Source: Yoonia vestfoldensis
GTDB taxonomy: Bacteria > Pseudomonadota > Alphaproteobacteria > Rhodobacterales > Rhodobacteraceae
Assembly (NCBI RefSeq): GCF_002158905.1
Contig: NZ_CP021431.1
Location: forward strand, 1 to 64,000
Direction of reading: 5' to 3'
Length of the DNA stretch: 64,000 nucleotides
In this document: piece by piece, positions 33,370-41,125 of the stretch
Numbering within the stretch: position 1 is the first letter of the stretch
How the letters are laid out: every line of letters begins with the position of its first letter
Notes under the pieces: model-generated
Told to the model about the DNA's origin: nothing
What the model saw: the letters and a program-made list of their open reading frames with translations, nothing else
Database searches by the model: none
Program-made: the position numbers and the translations under genes

Positions 33370-33624
33370 ATGGGCCCTGCATATCGGGGACAAGCTGTCG
33401 AAGTTGATGCAGACTTCCGACGACTTTTGCATTTTGCCGATGCCTGATATTTTGCTGAAGCACCTGCTCCAAATTCCACACCGCCACCAGATTTTGCCCC
33501 TGAACCTGCTGATAACGGCCAAGAAACTGGCGCGGATGAATCAACAGCAGGGCGGATCGGGTGGCATTTTGACAACAGGGATGAGGGGGTGGCCGTCAGG
33601 CCACCCCCTTTTCTTTTTTTTTGA
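33349..33624 (+). pseudogene. Possible small gene interrupted by an in-frame TGA
   Basis: After AGGA and a 7-base gap, a GTG at 33349 opens a frame for 32 codons (VITFVITMGPAYRGQAVEV and on) to a TGA at 33445. The same frame continues with protein-like, proline/acid-rich sequence (YFAEAPAPNSTPPPDFAPEP) to 33624. A strong plus-strand terminator sits at the end, so a plus-strand transcription unit probably existed here. Either the gene has a nonsense mutation or only the short peptide is made. Confidence 0.33.
33585..33622 (+). terminator. Strong rho-independent terminator (plus strand)
   Basis: A perfect 10-bp stem (GGGGGTGGCC/GGCCACCCCC, 33585-33608) with a GTCA loop is followed by TTTTC and a run of nine T. 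The orientation is plus, away from the adjacent minus-strand gene at 33635, so it must end a transcript coming from about 33349 or further left. Confidence 0.85.
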
Positions 33625-33634
33625 TGATGGGCCG

Positions 33635-33838
33635 TCAGTCGGTGACGTCGTCGTCTGCGTTGTCGTTTGCGCGTGGTTCGAACAGCACGAATTCAGTTGC
33701 GCCGACGGGAAAGTCGAGCTTGAGGGACATATGGGCTTTGGACCCTTCGCGATTGTAGAATGCTGCGCCGACGCGGCGGTAGCGGGTTTTGTTGTCTTTG
33801 CCTGTGACGGGAACGGTGACGGTGAGATAGTTGGACAT
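33635..33838 (-). CDS. Small conserved plasmid protein
   Basis: A 67-residue protein with beta-strand-like segments (MSNYLTVTVPVTGKDNKTRY, then SKAHMSLKLDFPVGATEFVLF) and an Asp/Asn-rich tail. A good ribosome site (AGAGGAAG) precedes the ATG. A decayed, inverted copy lies about 430 bp away at 34074-34246. The size and beta content recall the small single-domain proteins, such as DUF736, common on these plasmids, but I cannot name a family. Confidence 0.7.
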   Translation of the reverse strand: MSNYLTVTVPVTGKDNKTRYRRVGAAFYNREGSKAHMSLKLDFPVGATEFVLFEPRANDNADDDVTD

Positions 33839-34073
33839 TGTGGCTTCCTCTTGGTTTCGATGCGGTCGACCAGCCCGAGCGAATGAGGATTGGGCTCAAG
33901 CGCTATTTTGTTTCGCGAGGAATTGGTTGCAGCTTGCTGCGGCCAAGGGGAAAATAGTGCTTGAAGCAGGTCGTCTAGGATAGCGTGACCGCGCTTGCGC
34001 GGTCTCGATCCGACCTGCGGCCCAATCCGCGCTCGGGCAGACAGCATCCGAAAGAAACCAAGAGGGGGCCGCA

Positions 34074-34246
34074 GTGTCCTGCTTGCTGATCAACGTGATG
34101 AGTGACGCGGGCAAAGACAGCGAAACCCGCGCGGTTGGCATGGCCATTGTGGCTGCGCTGGGTCCAAAGCCCATATGTCTGCGGTGAGGGTTGAATGTTG
34201 GCGGGACGTCGTGCTGTTTGAAGCATGCGCATGGCGGTGCGGTTGA
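34074..34246 (+). pseudogene. Decayed inverted copy of the gene at 33635-33838
   Basis: On the plus strand the upstream region (GCTCGGGC, then AACCAAGAGG), the coding words GGCAAAGACA and GAAACCCGC, the 19-base block containing GGTCCAAAGCCCATATG, TGCTGTTTGAA, and the downstream CCCATCATCAAAAAAA all match the minus-strand gene in the same order. The start has become GTG and the frame is shifted and stopped. It is a divergent inverted duplication, not a functional gene. Confidence 0.72.
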
Positions 34247-34324
34247 CGGGGTCGCGTGTCCCATCATCAAAAAAAGGCGGGGGTGGTGTGCGGTGCCGCG
34301 CCTGATTGTTGCACCCGATCCTGG

Positions 34325-34346
34325 CCCGCCACTTTGGGCGGGTTTT
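34325..34346 (+). terminator. Hairpin with short T-run
   Basis: The stem CCCGCC/GGCGGG with a 6-base loop is followed by TTTT, in the orientation of the decayed gene copy just upstream. It is a modest terminator. Confidence 0.5.
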
Positions 34347-34358
34347 GAGCATAGCAAT

Positions 34359-34377
34359 GACGGCCCGAAGGGCCGTC
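34359..34377. repeat. Perfect 8-bp hairpin
   Basis: GACGGCCC and GGGCCGTC flank GAA. There is no T-run on either side. It lies in a stretch (34378-34620) that holds no supported gene and is GC-rich, with several smaller inverted repeats. Confidence 0.55.
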
Positions 34378-34621
34378 TCCTTATCGACATCGGAACTGCT
34401 GATCTTGGTGGGCGCTCTGCGTTTGTTACGCGGGCGGGGTTAACCAGTCCGACCATCGGGAGGGTTGGGCGACGGCGCCCGCCGCCACTTATGTGGCGTT
34501 CCGCGCGAATAGCGCCGGTCCGGCCCGTTGTGGCTGGCCCTGAGCCAGCCGCGACGGGGGGACACCTTGCCCCGGTCGGCGTTTTTGCGGTCGCGGTCGT
34601 CTTTGCGCTGCGGTGGTCTGC

Positions 34622-34656
34622 GGGTGGGGTGGGGTGGGGGGCGTTATCCGCCCCCC
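34622..34656. other. G-quadruplex motif with adjoining hairpin
   Basis: Four G-runs separated by single T residues (GGGTGGGGTGGGGTGGGGGG, 34622-34641) form an ideal parallel quadruplex motif on the plus strand. Its last G-run pairs with CCCCCC at 34651-34656, giving an alternative hairpin around GTTATCC. It sits 12 bases beyond the 3' end of the minus-strand DUF2493 gene. Confidence 0.75.
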
Positions 34657-34667
34657 CTGCGTTGCGG

Positions 34668-35621
34668 TCATTTTCGCGTTGCCGCGCCGTTGATGATCGC
34701 GGGGCCGTTGGGTGCTTGGGCTGGTTCCGGTTTTTTGACACGCATTGCCTTGATGCCTTGAGCTTCTGCCTTGTCGGCAAGGTTTAGGGCAATTCCTGTT
34801 GTGCCAAAGATTGCCACGCCTCCAAGGTGCTTTGGCGTTGTGAACATTTGGTCAATGGCCTTGAAACCTGCTGCCTTGCCGTATGCTTTCCAATTGGGCG
34901 CGAATGTGACGTGGTGAACGCTGCGCGATTTGGCCCATGCGGCGGCGATTGCGTCCACGCCTTTTGCATCGCCTTTCGTGTATAGAATGAGGTTTTCCCC
35001 GTAGTTGTTGTAAAAACGGGTTTTGATCTTGTCGAGCGTGTCCCATATTTTCGCATGGTCCAGCCAGTCACGATCACCCGCCACGGCAAGGGCTACGCCA
35101 TCAACGACGAATTTTGCGGCCTCTTGGCGTTCGTGTGCTTCCAGCCATTCGCGGGCCTCGAAAGTCGCGCCAGTCAAATGCGCGGGGGCGCTTTTGCGGC
35201 TTCCTGCTGCGGGGATAAATGCCTTTCCGGTTTCGATTTCATAACAGCGGGCAGCGGTTTCTGCCATGACGTCCAGCGCGTCGCGCATATCGCGCAAGCG
35301 GTCGGCGCGGGTCTGGGCGTCTGAAAGGTTGGTGTCGTTAATCTCTGAACCGTCATGTGCGCGAATGAGGGCGCGGGCGGCGTCTGTCTGCTTGGTCAAT
35401 GCCTCGTCCAGCATCTTGCGGCGGCGAAAGAATAGCGATGCAAAGCCGTGTGCAAGCGGTTCGATTTCGGATTCGAGTCCGGTTCCCTGTAGCGGGCCGA
35501 AAAGTGCCTCGAAGGCTTCGCGGGTGGTGGTGTCGCGCAAAGTCTGGTCGTCTGGCATTGGCAGGCAGTCGGCGTTCTCGGTGAGACCAAACATTTCGAT
35601 TGTGTCATATGTCGTCAACAT
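34668..35621 (-). CDS. DUF2493/SLOG-domain protein
   Basis: A 317-residue protein common on roseobacter plasmids. The N-terminal 190 residues are helical (FGPLQGTGLESEIEPLAHGF). The C-terminal part is the YspA/DUF2493 SLOG domain: VALAVAGDRDWLDHAKIWDTL, LYTKGDAKGVDAIAAAWA, HHVTFAPNWKAYGKAAGF and VAIFGTTGIALNLADKA. SLOG domains bind nucleotides or related ligands; the role here is unknown. The start MLTTYDTIEMFG was preferred over one 32 codons upstream because only from here does the sequence match family members. Confidence 0.85.
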   Translation of the reverse strand: MLTTYDTIEMFGLTENADCLPMPDDQTLRDTTTREAFEALFGPLQGTGLESEIEPLAHGFASLFFRRRKMLDEALTKQTDAARALIRAHDGSEINDTNLSDAQTRADRLRDMRDALDVMAETAARCYEIETGKAFIPAAGSRKSAPAHLTGATFEAREWLEAHERQEAAKFVVDGVALAVAGDRDWLDHAKIWDTLDKIKTRFYNNYGENLILYTKGDAKGVDAIAAAWAKSRSVHHVTFAPNWKAYGKAAGFKAIDQMFTTPKHLGGVAIFGTTGIALNLADKAEAQGIKAMRVKKPEPAQAPNGPAIINGAATRK

Positions 35622-36245
35622 GTCGTTTTTTCCCTGACATTGCCCCACGCGCCAATCGCGGGGGCCTGCGGTCGGGCGGACTGATTCAGCGGGGGCGGGA
35701 AAGGCCTTTACCCGCACTTTTGCGGGCGAAAAAAATCTTGCTGCCTGTTGTGGGCGACAGGTTTTGATCTCGGTGGATGGATCAGACTGGCCGTAGCGGT
35801 CCGTGAACGGGTTTGTTGCCCGTCAAGGGCCGCGCTTGCGCGGCTTGCGTAGCCCTTGACGGATGAAGCAACGGGCCCGTGAACGGTCTGCGAAGAGCCG
35901 GTCGGGTTTGAAGAGGTGAGGGATATTCTGGCGCGACTGGCTGCAAGATTTATTTCGGGCCTTGGACGACACCGATGAATCAGTCAGAACGACCGCTGGC
36001 CCCCGCTAGAAGTTCACTGGCACGACATTTGCGCATATGGACGGTTTGCGATGGTACGAGGGGGTTGGACGGGATCCGGCATGGCGCATGCGGCCCTATG
36101 GGGCCGCATTCACTCTTAAGCTTGCTTGCAAGCGACTGCGGCGCGCGGCATCCGCGCGTGGCCGTGGTCCGGGCGTGGCCCATTCAGGGGGCCATGCCCG
36201 GCCAGGGTCGCACATCCACATTTGCGGGAAAGCACGGCGGCAAAC
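35622..36245. other. Gene-free stretch with a long cruciform
   Basis: No supported gene. The main feature is an inverted repeat CCGTCAAGGGC/GCCCTTGACGG (35820-35830 and 35852-35862) whose loop holds a second hairpin, CCGCGC/GCGCGG (35830-35843). It is flanked by two copies of CCGTGAACGG (about 35800 and 35878). A further GCGGCC/GGCCGC hairpin lies near 36090-36107. Such structures suit an origin, a resolution site or a regulatory RNA, but no choice can be made. Confidence 0.5.
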
Positions 36246-36272
36246 AAAAAGGGCGCGCCGTGTGGCCCGCCC
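36246..36272 (-). terminator. Terminator of the small gene at 36305
   Basis: Read on the minus strand, a 9-bp stem with one mismatch (GGGCGGGCC/GGCGCGCCC) and an ACAC loop is followed by TTTTTGTTT. It lies about 30 bases after the stop of the small membrane-protein gene. Confidence 0.7.
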
Positions 36273-36304
36273 CTTGGTGTTTGCTGATACTGCGCGGCGT
36301 TCGT

Positions 36305-36484
36305 TTAGAAGAACAACTTCACCACGGCGGCGGTTGCGCCAATGACGCCGGCCGCTGCGAGGAAAGGTGCAAGCAGCGTTTGCATTTTGACCTGTCCGGT
36401 TTCTGCAATCATCTTGGTGATTTCAGCGCGCAGCTTTTCATCCGAAAGGTTCACGTTCTGGTCAGCCATATCATTCATGCTCAT
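36305..36484 (-). CDS. Small membrane protein, 59 residues
   Basis: A short frame with a clear AAGGAG ribosome site eight bases before the ATG and a terminator downstream. The N-terminal half is polar and helical (NVNLSDEKLRAEITKMIAE). The C-terminal half is one membrane segment (TLLAPFLAAAGVIGATAAVV) ending KLFF. It resembles short phage or plasmid membrane peptides. Function unknown. In-frame ATGs at codons 3 and 6 are alternative starts. Confidence 0.7.
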   Translation of the reverse strand: MSMNDMADQNVNLSDEKLRAEITKMIAETGQVKMQTLLAPFLAAAGVIGATAAVVKLFF

Positions 36485-36566
36485 CTGATGTGCTCCTTTT
36501 CAACATAGAGGGGCGGCCACCACGGATCAAGGATCTGGCAAGATGGTCCATATGCGCGGCGCCGGG

Positions 36567-36962
36567 TCATGCCGCTTTGCCGTCGTGGTCGAGATAGGCG
36601 TCCACATATGCGGACAGCCAGTTGATGATATCTGACGACACCAGTTCGTCACCCGAGAGATCAGCGAGAAGCTCATCTGCGCTTTTGAATGGCAGATCGT
36701 GCAGCTCGCAGAACAGGCGCAGAAGCGCGCTCATATCATCGATGTGCAGCACCTCGGCCGCGGCGTGCGGTGCGTCACGATGCGTCAGGCTGATGATGTG
36801 GACCAGCGGCGCAGCGCCACCGCCCACGTTAAAAACCTCGCCACGGCTGACGCGGCTGTGGATCATTTCCGCAATGCCAGCGAGGGTTTCATCCTGCGTA
36901 GCCAACGCCTCCAGCGTTGTGCGTTCGGGTTCTTCGATACTGAATACGGCGATTTGTGTCAT
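36567..36962 (-). CDS. Hypothetical acidic protein
   Basis: A 131-residue acidic protein, not recognised. It begins MTQIAVFSIEEPERTTLEAL, has a Gly-rich turn (FNVGGGAAPLVHIISL) and ends with helices rich in Asp and Leu. It belongs to the run of minus-strand plasmid genes and has normal codon use. Confidence 0.65.
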   Translation of the reverse strand: MTQIAVFSIEEPERTTLEALATQDETLAGIAEMIHSRVSRGEVFNVGGGAAPLVHIISLTHRDAPHAAAEVLHIDDMSALLRLFCELHDLPFKSADELLADLSGDELVSSDIINWLSAYVDAYLDHDGKAA

Positions 36963-37075
36963 GTCTCTGCCTCCTGTTGCGGCAATTGCGAGGTAATCGG
37001 TGGCACAGCATTCAGCTGCGCCATGTAGAGGGACGGCCTGTCCGATTGGGACAGGCCGTCACGTGGCTGGTCCGC

Positions 37076-37411
37076 TCAGGCGACTTCAGCCATCGCCATC
37101 GGGATGATCCGGAAAGTGCCGGCTTGGGCTTCTTCATCCTGCACGGCATTGGCGCGGATCTGTCCCTGGTTGGGAAGATTGATCGCGAGTTGCAGATACT
37201 TGTTGCCAGCACGGGATTTTGCTTCCCATGCAGAGCCGATCCGAATGGCGCGACCACGCGGGCTACGCGCTTCAAGGTGGAAGTCAGGATGGCTGTCCTT
37301 GGTCTTGAACGTGTTAGGCAAGCCCGTGAAGCGGAAGTCGAACTCGAGCGAGGCGATGTCGCCAGTAAAGGCATTGTCGGCGTCCATCATGGTGATTTGA
37401 CCAGTGTACAT
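37076..37411 (-). CDS. DUF736-family protein
   Basis: A 111-residue predicted beta-rich protein. The C-terminal half has the DUF736 signature (RIGSAWEAKSRAGNKYLQLAINLP). The N-terminal half is less typical because it replaces the usual GTF.....G.L.TL.L start. The family is widespread on alphaproteobacterial plasmids; its role is unknown, though single-stranded DNA or RNA binding has been suggested from its small beta fold. It has one of the shared leader boxes upstream (about 37482-37519). Confidence 0.72.
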   Translation of the reverse strand: MYTGQITMMDADNAFTGDIASLEFDFRFTGLPNTFKTKDSHPDFHLEARSPRGRAIRIGSAWEAKSRAGNKYLQLAINLPNQGQIRANAVQDEEAQAGTFRIIPMAMAEVA

Positions 37412-37560
37412 TTGGGTATTCCTTCAGATTTGGTGTGGGGGTGATGTGTCAGGGGGGATCCCTGCTTTTCTGATCCATTCGGATCACAAAAACCTAAAGG
37501 GACCTTTCAGCTTTCGGGCTGTCAGGGCCTTGGCCATGCCAGCAACGCCGGGCCATCAGC

Positions 37561-38043
37561 TCAGCGCTGATCGATGTATTGGAAAAATCCGGTGTGATCC
37601 TGCGCACCAAAATCAAGCCCATGCCGATCGGCAAAGTGGCGCAAATCGCATAAGGCGGATGCGAGCAGATTATCAACATCGTCAAGCTCGGGATAATGCA
37701 GCCTTAGAACCGTCTCCATCCGCAGCGCGTTTTGCGCTGTGAGCGGGGGTTGCTCAGGTTCAGGCTGGTTGGGTTCAGGCTGGCTGGGCGCGCCGGCCGG
37801 AAAGACGCCCGCACGATACAACAGATCGCGCGCCTCCATCTCTGCCGCGACAAACCCGTTTTGATCGAGGACGATGCCGTAACGGCCATCGGCGTGATGG
37901 ATAATTGTCTGACCCACGCAGCGCAGTGACTGGTCGTTTGCGTAGCTGGCTACGAAGCCAAGCCCGTGCGGCAGCCGTTCGATGGACAGGAAGGTTTTTG
38001 CGTTGATGGATTTTGCCCGGTTCAGGGCGCGTTCATAAGACAT
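37561..38043 (-). CDS. Hypothetical protein
   Basis: A 160-residue protein, not recognised. The N-terminal 75 residues are alpha/beta (FLSIERLPHGLGFVASYAND). They are followed by a Pro/Glu/Gln repeat linker (QPEPNQPEPEQPP) and a helical C-terminal domain (LRLHYPELDDVDNLLASALC). The start MSYERALNRAKS follows GGAG at normal distance. Longer upstream starts would run into intergenic sequence. Confidence 0.68.
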   Translation of the reverse strand: MSYERALNRAKSINAKTFLSIERLPHGLGFVASYANDQSLRCVGQTIIHHADGRYGIVLDQNGFVAAEMEARDLLYRAGVFPAGAPSQPEPNQPEPEQPPLTAQNALRMETVLRLHYPELDDVDNLLASALCDLRHFADRHGLDFGAQDHTGFFQYIDQR

Positions 38044-38131
38044 GCGGTGGTCTCCAGTGTGTTGATTTGAGCGATAACGACAACCGGCCGACGCGCCCTT
38101 ATGGCAATGCGTCGGCCGGTTGAGACCTGGA

Positions 38132-38482
38132 TCAGGCTGCAATCCTGCCCGCGACACGGGCCTCGTCGGCATAGACGGAGATCGACTTGGTTGCGGCGAA
38201 GAAGGGGTCCCGTTCGATCTTCAAGCCAAAGGGCAGACGGACACTGGCCAATTCGGCAAGACACACGGATCCAAGCTCGGGATACCCCAGATCACACAGC
38301 CCGAAAGCGATTGTGGGATTCTCCGGATCAAGTTCGGTCAGAAGCCATGTTCCCGTGCCGCAGGGATTGAACAGCTTGGTGACCGGTTTGAAATCGATCT
38401 CGTTTGCAGTGCCGCGCACATCGGCTTGACGCCGGCCATTGGCGATGAGTTGATCTGTGATCTCTTTGGTCAGAAAATGCAT
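38132..38482 (-). CDS. DUF2958-family protein
   Basis: A 116-residue protein matching DUF2958: MHFLTKEITDQLIANGRR, then KPVTKLFNPCGTGTWLLTEL, FGLCDLGYPELGSV and the basic, aromatic end LKIERDPFFAATKSISVYAD. The family occurs on plasmids and integrative elements near anti-restriction genes; its function is unknown. A leader box lies at about 38523-38557. Confidence 0.85.
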   Translation of the reverse strand: MHFLTKEITDQLIANGRRQADVRGTANEIDFKPVTKLFNPCGTGTWLLTELDPENPTIAFGLCDLGYPELGSVCLAELASVRLPFGLKIERDPFFAATKSISVYADEARVAGRIAA

Positions 38483-38597
38483 GACATGGTTCCTTCAGGT
38501 TTTGCTCTTGGCCCAATGCCAAGATCATCAAAACCCGAAGACCCCTTTTCCTCTGACACCCGAGCCAGCCCGGATGCCACCTTTCTTGTGGACGCTG

Positions 38598-39242
38598 TCA
38601 TCCGAACCGCCGTCCGGTTTCAGTGAAGCTGTATTGATTGGCGATGATGCTGTCTTCAATGGCCTGATCCGAGGTGAGGTAGTCGTATTCGGTTTCCAGC
38701 TGATGGTAGAGCCAGCGGGCCAGATCGCGCAGCGCCTCGGTCACGATCTCCTCTGCGTCCTCGGTGGGCAACTGACAGGTCGGCCCGTCGCGGGTGACAT
38801 CCACGGACATGGTGTATTCGTGGTAGTATCGGCCGCGGTGGCTGATCTCGGCGGCGAGCTGGTAGAAGTTGCGCTTCTGGACGGCCTGCATCCTGTCCGC
38901 GATGCAATGCAGCGTTTTATCCTTTGGCGCATGTGCCCTGATGCGCGCAGCCGCGCCTCTGGCGTGGCTATAAAAGCCTTCCATACACGCGCCATCGCCT
39001 TGGTAGCTGAACCCTGAGAACCAGATACGCGGTTTGTCTCGCGTGCCGCCGCCCATCAAACGCACGGGGGTTGTTTTAAGCCGAATACCGAGGATATCGC
39101 AGATGCACTCAAAATCATCGTAGACTGCATCCCACCAGTCGTCGTGGGGCCCAAGCTCGCGATACCAGCTGCGCGCCTTTTCCTTGGCCGCGTCGGAGAG
39201 TTCGTGAAACTCGTAGATTGTTGTACAGATCACCTCAGGCAT
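38598..39242 (-). CDS. Conserved plasmid protein (annotated elsewhere as antitoxin-like)
   Basis: A 214-residue protein beginning with the conserved YEFHELSDAAKEKARSWYRE and an acidic, aromatic stretch (DDWWDAVYDDFECICDILG). As I recall, relatives have been labelled antitoxin of a toxin-antitoxin stability system, but I see no partner toxin and no DNA-binding motif. The preceding minus-strand gene (39235-39654) overlaps its start by eight bases, so the two are probably co-translated. Confidence 0.65.
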   Translation of the reverse strand: MPEVICTTIYEFHELSDAAKEKARSWYRELGPHDDWWDAVYDDFECICDILGIRLKTTPVRLMGGGTRDKPRIWFSGFSYQGDGACMEGFYSHARGAAARIRAHAPKDKTLHCIADRMQAVQKRNFYQLAAEISHRGRYYHEYTMSVDVTRDGPTCQLPTEDAEEIVTEALRDLARWLYHQLETEYDYLTSDQAIEDSIIANQYSFTETGRRFG

Positions 39243-39654
39243 CGGGCTGCTCCCCGTTCAGTGCTGCGGCCAGCCATTCATGTGTGCTGGTCCAGCCGAT
39301 GGATTTGCGCGCGCCAAGATCAATGACATGCGCGCCGCCACCAAACGCGTCGAGACGCGGGCGAGAACAGCTCAAGCCGTATTCAAACCCCCAAAGGCCG
39401 GTGAGGTCGAGCTCTTCTGCCAAGCGCAGCACGAAGCGGATGACCGCCTCGACATCGCCCTGCGCGTCATCATGGATCCACAGGGTGCTGCCCTCGGGCG
39501 CATCTTGGCGCACGAGATCGAAGCCCGCGACTTCCGGCTCGTCTGCGTCTTGCTCCGCAGCACGCAAGTCATGAAACAGAGCCAGCGCGCGGCCGGCCTT
39601 CTCCGCACTGCCGACGTCGATCAGGCATGAGAAATGAGTGAAGTAATCCGCCAT
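39235..39654 (-). CDS. Hypothetical protein
   Basis: A 139-residue acidic alpha/beta protein, not recognised. It begins MADYFTHFSCLIDVGSAEKA, has a beta-rich core (GSTLWIHDDAQGDVEAVIRF) and a conserved-looking WGFEYGLSCSRPRLDAFGGG. Plasmid relatives of this length occur with DUF6927 and ArdC genes. AGGAG precedes the chosen ATG. Its end overlaps the next gene. Confidence 0.68.
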   Translation of the reverse strand: MADYFTHFSCLIDVGSAEKAGRALALFHDLRAAEQDADEPEVAGFDLVRQDAPEGSTLWIHDDAQGDVEAVIRFVLRLAEELDLTGLWGFEYGLSCSRPRLDAFGGGAHVIDLGARKSIGWTSTHEWLAAALNGEQPDA

Positions 39655-39757
39655 GGGAATCTCCTGAGGTTGAAGAGCCCGGCGCCAGGGCCGGGTGTTG
39701 GATTGAAGTGAGGGGAGAGGGCAGAGCAATCAGCTGGATGCTGGATCGCCTGCGGCT

Positions 39758-40060
39758 TTATGCGGTTTGCAGCGCGCACTTGACCGCATCGAGGTGCTGG
39801 CCGACTTGTGTACACGCATCTTCGCGTTCCCATTCAAGGGGCAAATCAAGCAGGCTGGCCATGACGCGCTTTGCGGCCTCTTTGGTACGGCGGTCACCGG
39901 CCGATCCAATCGTGATACCTGTCAACGCGTGGTAGATCCGCCAAGACACAGCGCGGCCTTCAAGCTTGATCAGCGCCAACCCATCCTTGCAAAACGCAGG
40001 CAGATCCTTCTTGCCGTAAATCCCGTGATCCACTGTCACGACTGATCGTGTAAGTTTCAT
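39758..40060 (-). CDS. Hypothetical small protein
   Basis: A 100-residue mixed alpha/beta protein, not recognised. Features include KDGLALIKLEGRAVSWRIYH, a GSAGDRRTKEAAKRVMASLL helix and a single C-terminal Cys. The shared leader signature lies upstream at about 40101-40137. Confidence 0.58.
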   Translation of the reverse strand: MKLTRSVVTVDHGIYGKKDLPAFCKDGLALIKLEGRAVSWRIYHALTGITIGSAGDRRTKEAAKRVMASLLDLPLEWEREDACTQVGQHLDAVKCALQTA

Positions 40061-40213
40061 ATCGATGCATCCTGTTGTTAAATTGATGAAATCCGCACAT
40101 CGGATACTTCGACAAAAAGCCTCCTTTCTCCTCTAAGCCAAAAGCGCCGCTAAACAACGCGCGCACACGGTCGTTTCTGATGGGGCATGATGACGTCAGC
40201 GGAGCCCTGAGTG

Positions 40214-40588
40214 ATGACAATGTTAAGCCCAGCCGCTGAATATCAGCGACAGCAGCAAAATCCGGGGTTCAATCCCGACGATGCGCATCAATTGATCAAG
40301 GTAACGCTGGAATATCTGGTGCGCAGCCTTGGCATGCTCGCGCAGAAACCAGCGCGCGACAGCGAGATATTCAAAACCCATATCGCGCGCGTCCTGACGG
40401 CGACCTACGTGTTGCAATCAAGTCTGGACTTTGAGCGCGGCGGCGAAATCGCTGCAAACCTGTTCCATTTGTACGAATATTCCCGCCAACAGACCCTGAA
40501 ACTGATGCGCAACGACGATACCGCGCAGATCGACAAAGCGCATCATGCGATCTCAGAAATCTTTGTTGCATGGCAGCAGATCCATTGA
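40214..40588 (+). CDS. FliS-like flagellin chaperone homologue
   Basis: A 124-residue helical protein matching the FliS pattern through most of its length: DAHQLIKVTLEYLVRSLGML, ARVLTATYVLQSSLDFERGG, EIAANLFHLYEYSRQQTLKL and a final FVAWQQI. FliS binds unfolded flagellin before export. No flagellar genes are nearby, and this is the only plus-strand gene in a 16-kb minus-strand block. It may be a captured flagellar gene or a reused four-helix chaperone. GTG at 40211, ATG at 40214 and ATG at 40220 are all possible starts after GGAG. Confidence 0.72.
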   Translation: MTMLSPAAEYQRQQQNPGFNPDDAHQLIKVTLEYLVRSLGMLAQKPARDSEIFKTHIARVLTATYVLQSSLDFERGGEIAANLFHLYEYSRQQTLKLMRNDDTAQIDKAHHAISEIFVAWQQIH

Positions 40589-40714
40589 AACGGCAGTCTG
40601 GGCCGCGTCTTGTGACTTTGGGGTAAATCGCCGGCATCGCGACCATGCGCGCACAATGACCAAGGGCTGGCGGAAGCTGCTTGCGCGTTCTGTTCCGCCA
40701 GCCCACGCCCTGCT

Positions 40715-41125
40715 TCAGGCGGGCTGCTTCATGGATGCGCGACACCGCGCGCGCCAATCCACTGCGAACGGATGGGTCGTCGCGCTCAGAAGCGCCAGAA
40801 TTGACCGCGGGGCTTGGTGAACAGCAGGCCCGCAGGTCTCGTCCATGTCCTTATAGCCCCATTCGCCGTTTTCCACACTGGTCAGGATCACGGCCGCAAA
40901 GACATACGAGCCGTCCTGATTGGGGGTATAGCCACGCTCGGCCACCCATTGCCGACCGGTGTTGGCATCCTTGAACTCGGCCCGCACCGCGACATACCAG
41001 ACATCGCCAACCTGTTCAGACGCGATCGGAAAGATACGGCGCGCGTCACTTTCCCCAGTGCAGAGCCGGTGGATTTCACCGCGAATGTCTTGCGGGGTGT
41101 GGTCATAGATCATCCAGCCCATCAC
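40715..41125 (-). CDS. DUF6927-like plasmid protein
   Basis: A 136-residue protein typical of alphaproteobacterial plasmids. It starts MMGWMIYDHTPQDIRGEIHR, has a beta core (VWYVAVRAEFKD) and the conserved NGEWGYKDMDETCGPAVHQA, followed by an aromatic/Cys-rich end. No biochemical role is known to me. Its ATG overlaps the stop of the upstream minus-strand gene (ATGA). Confidence 0.72.
   Translation of the reverse strand: MMGWMIYDHTPQDIRGEIHRLCTGESDARRIFPIASEQVGDVWYVAVRAEFKDANTGRQWVAERGYTPNQDGSYVFAAVILTSVENGEWGYKDMDETCGPAVHQAPRSILALLSATTHPFAVDWRARCRASMKQPA

Noticed and set aside
33445..33447. The in-frame TGA considered as a selenocysteine codon.
   Set aside because: No selenoprotein family resemblance is present; a nonsense mutation or a short peptide is simpler.
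33896..34780. A 294-codon minus-strand frame.
   Set aside because: It crosses the decayed gene copy, hairpins and the G-quadruplex, overlaps DUF2493, and is Pro/Arg-rich as expected for non-coding GC-rich DNA.
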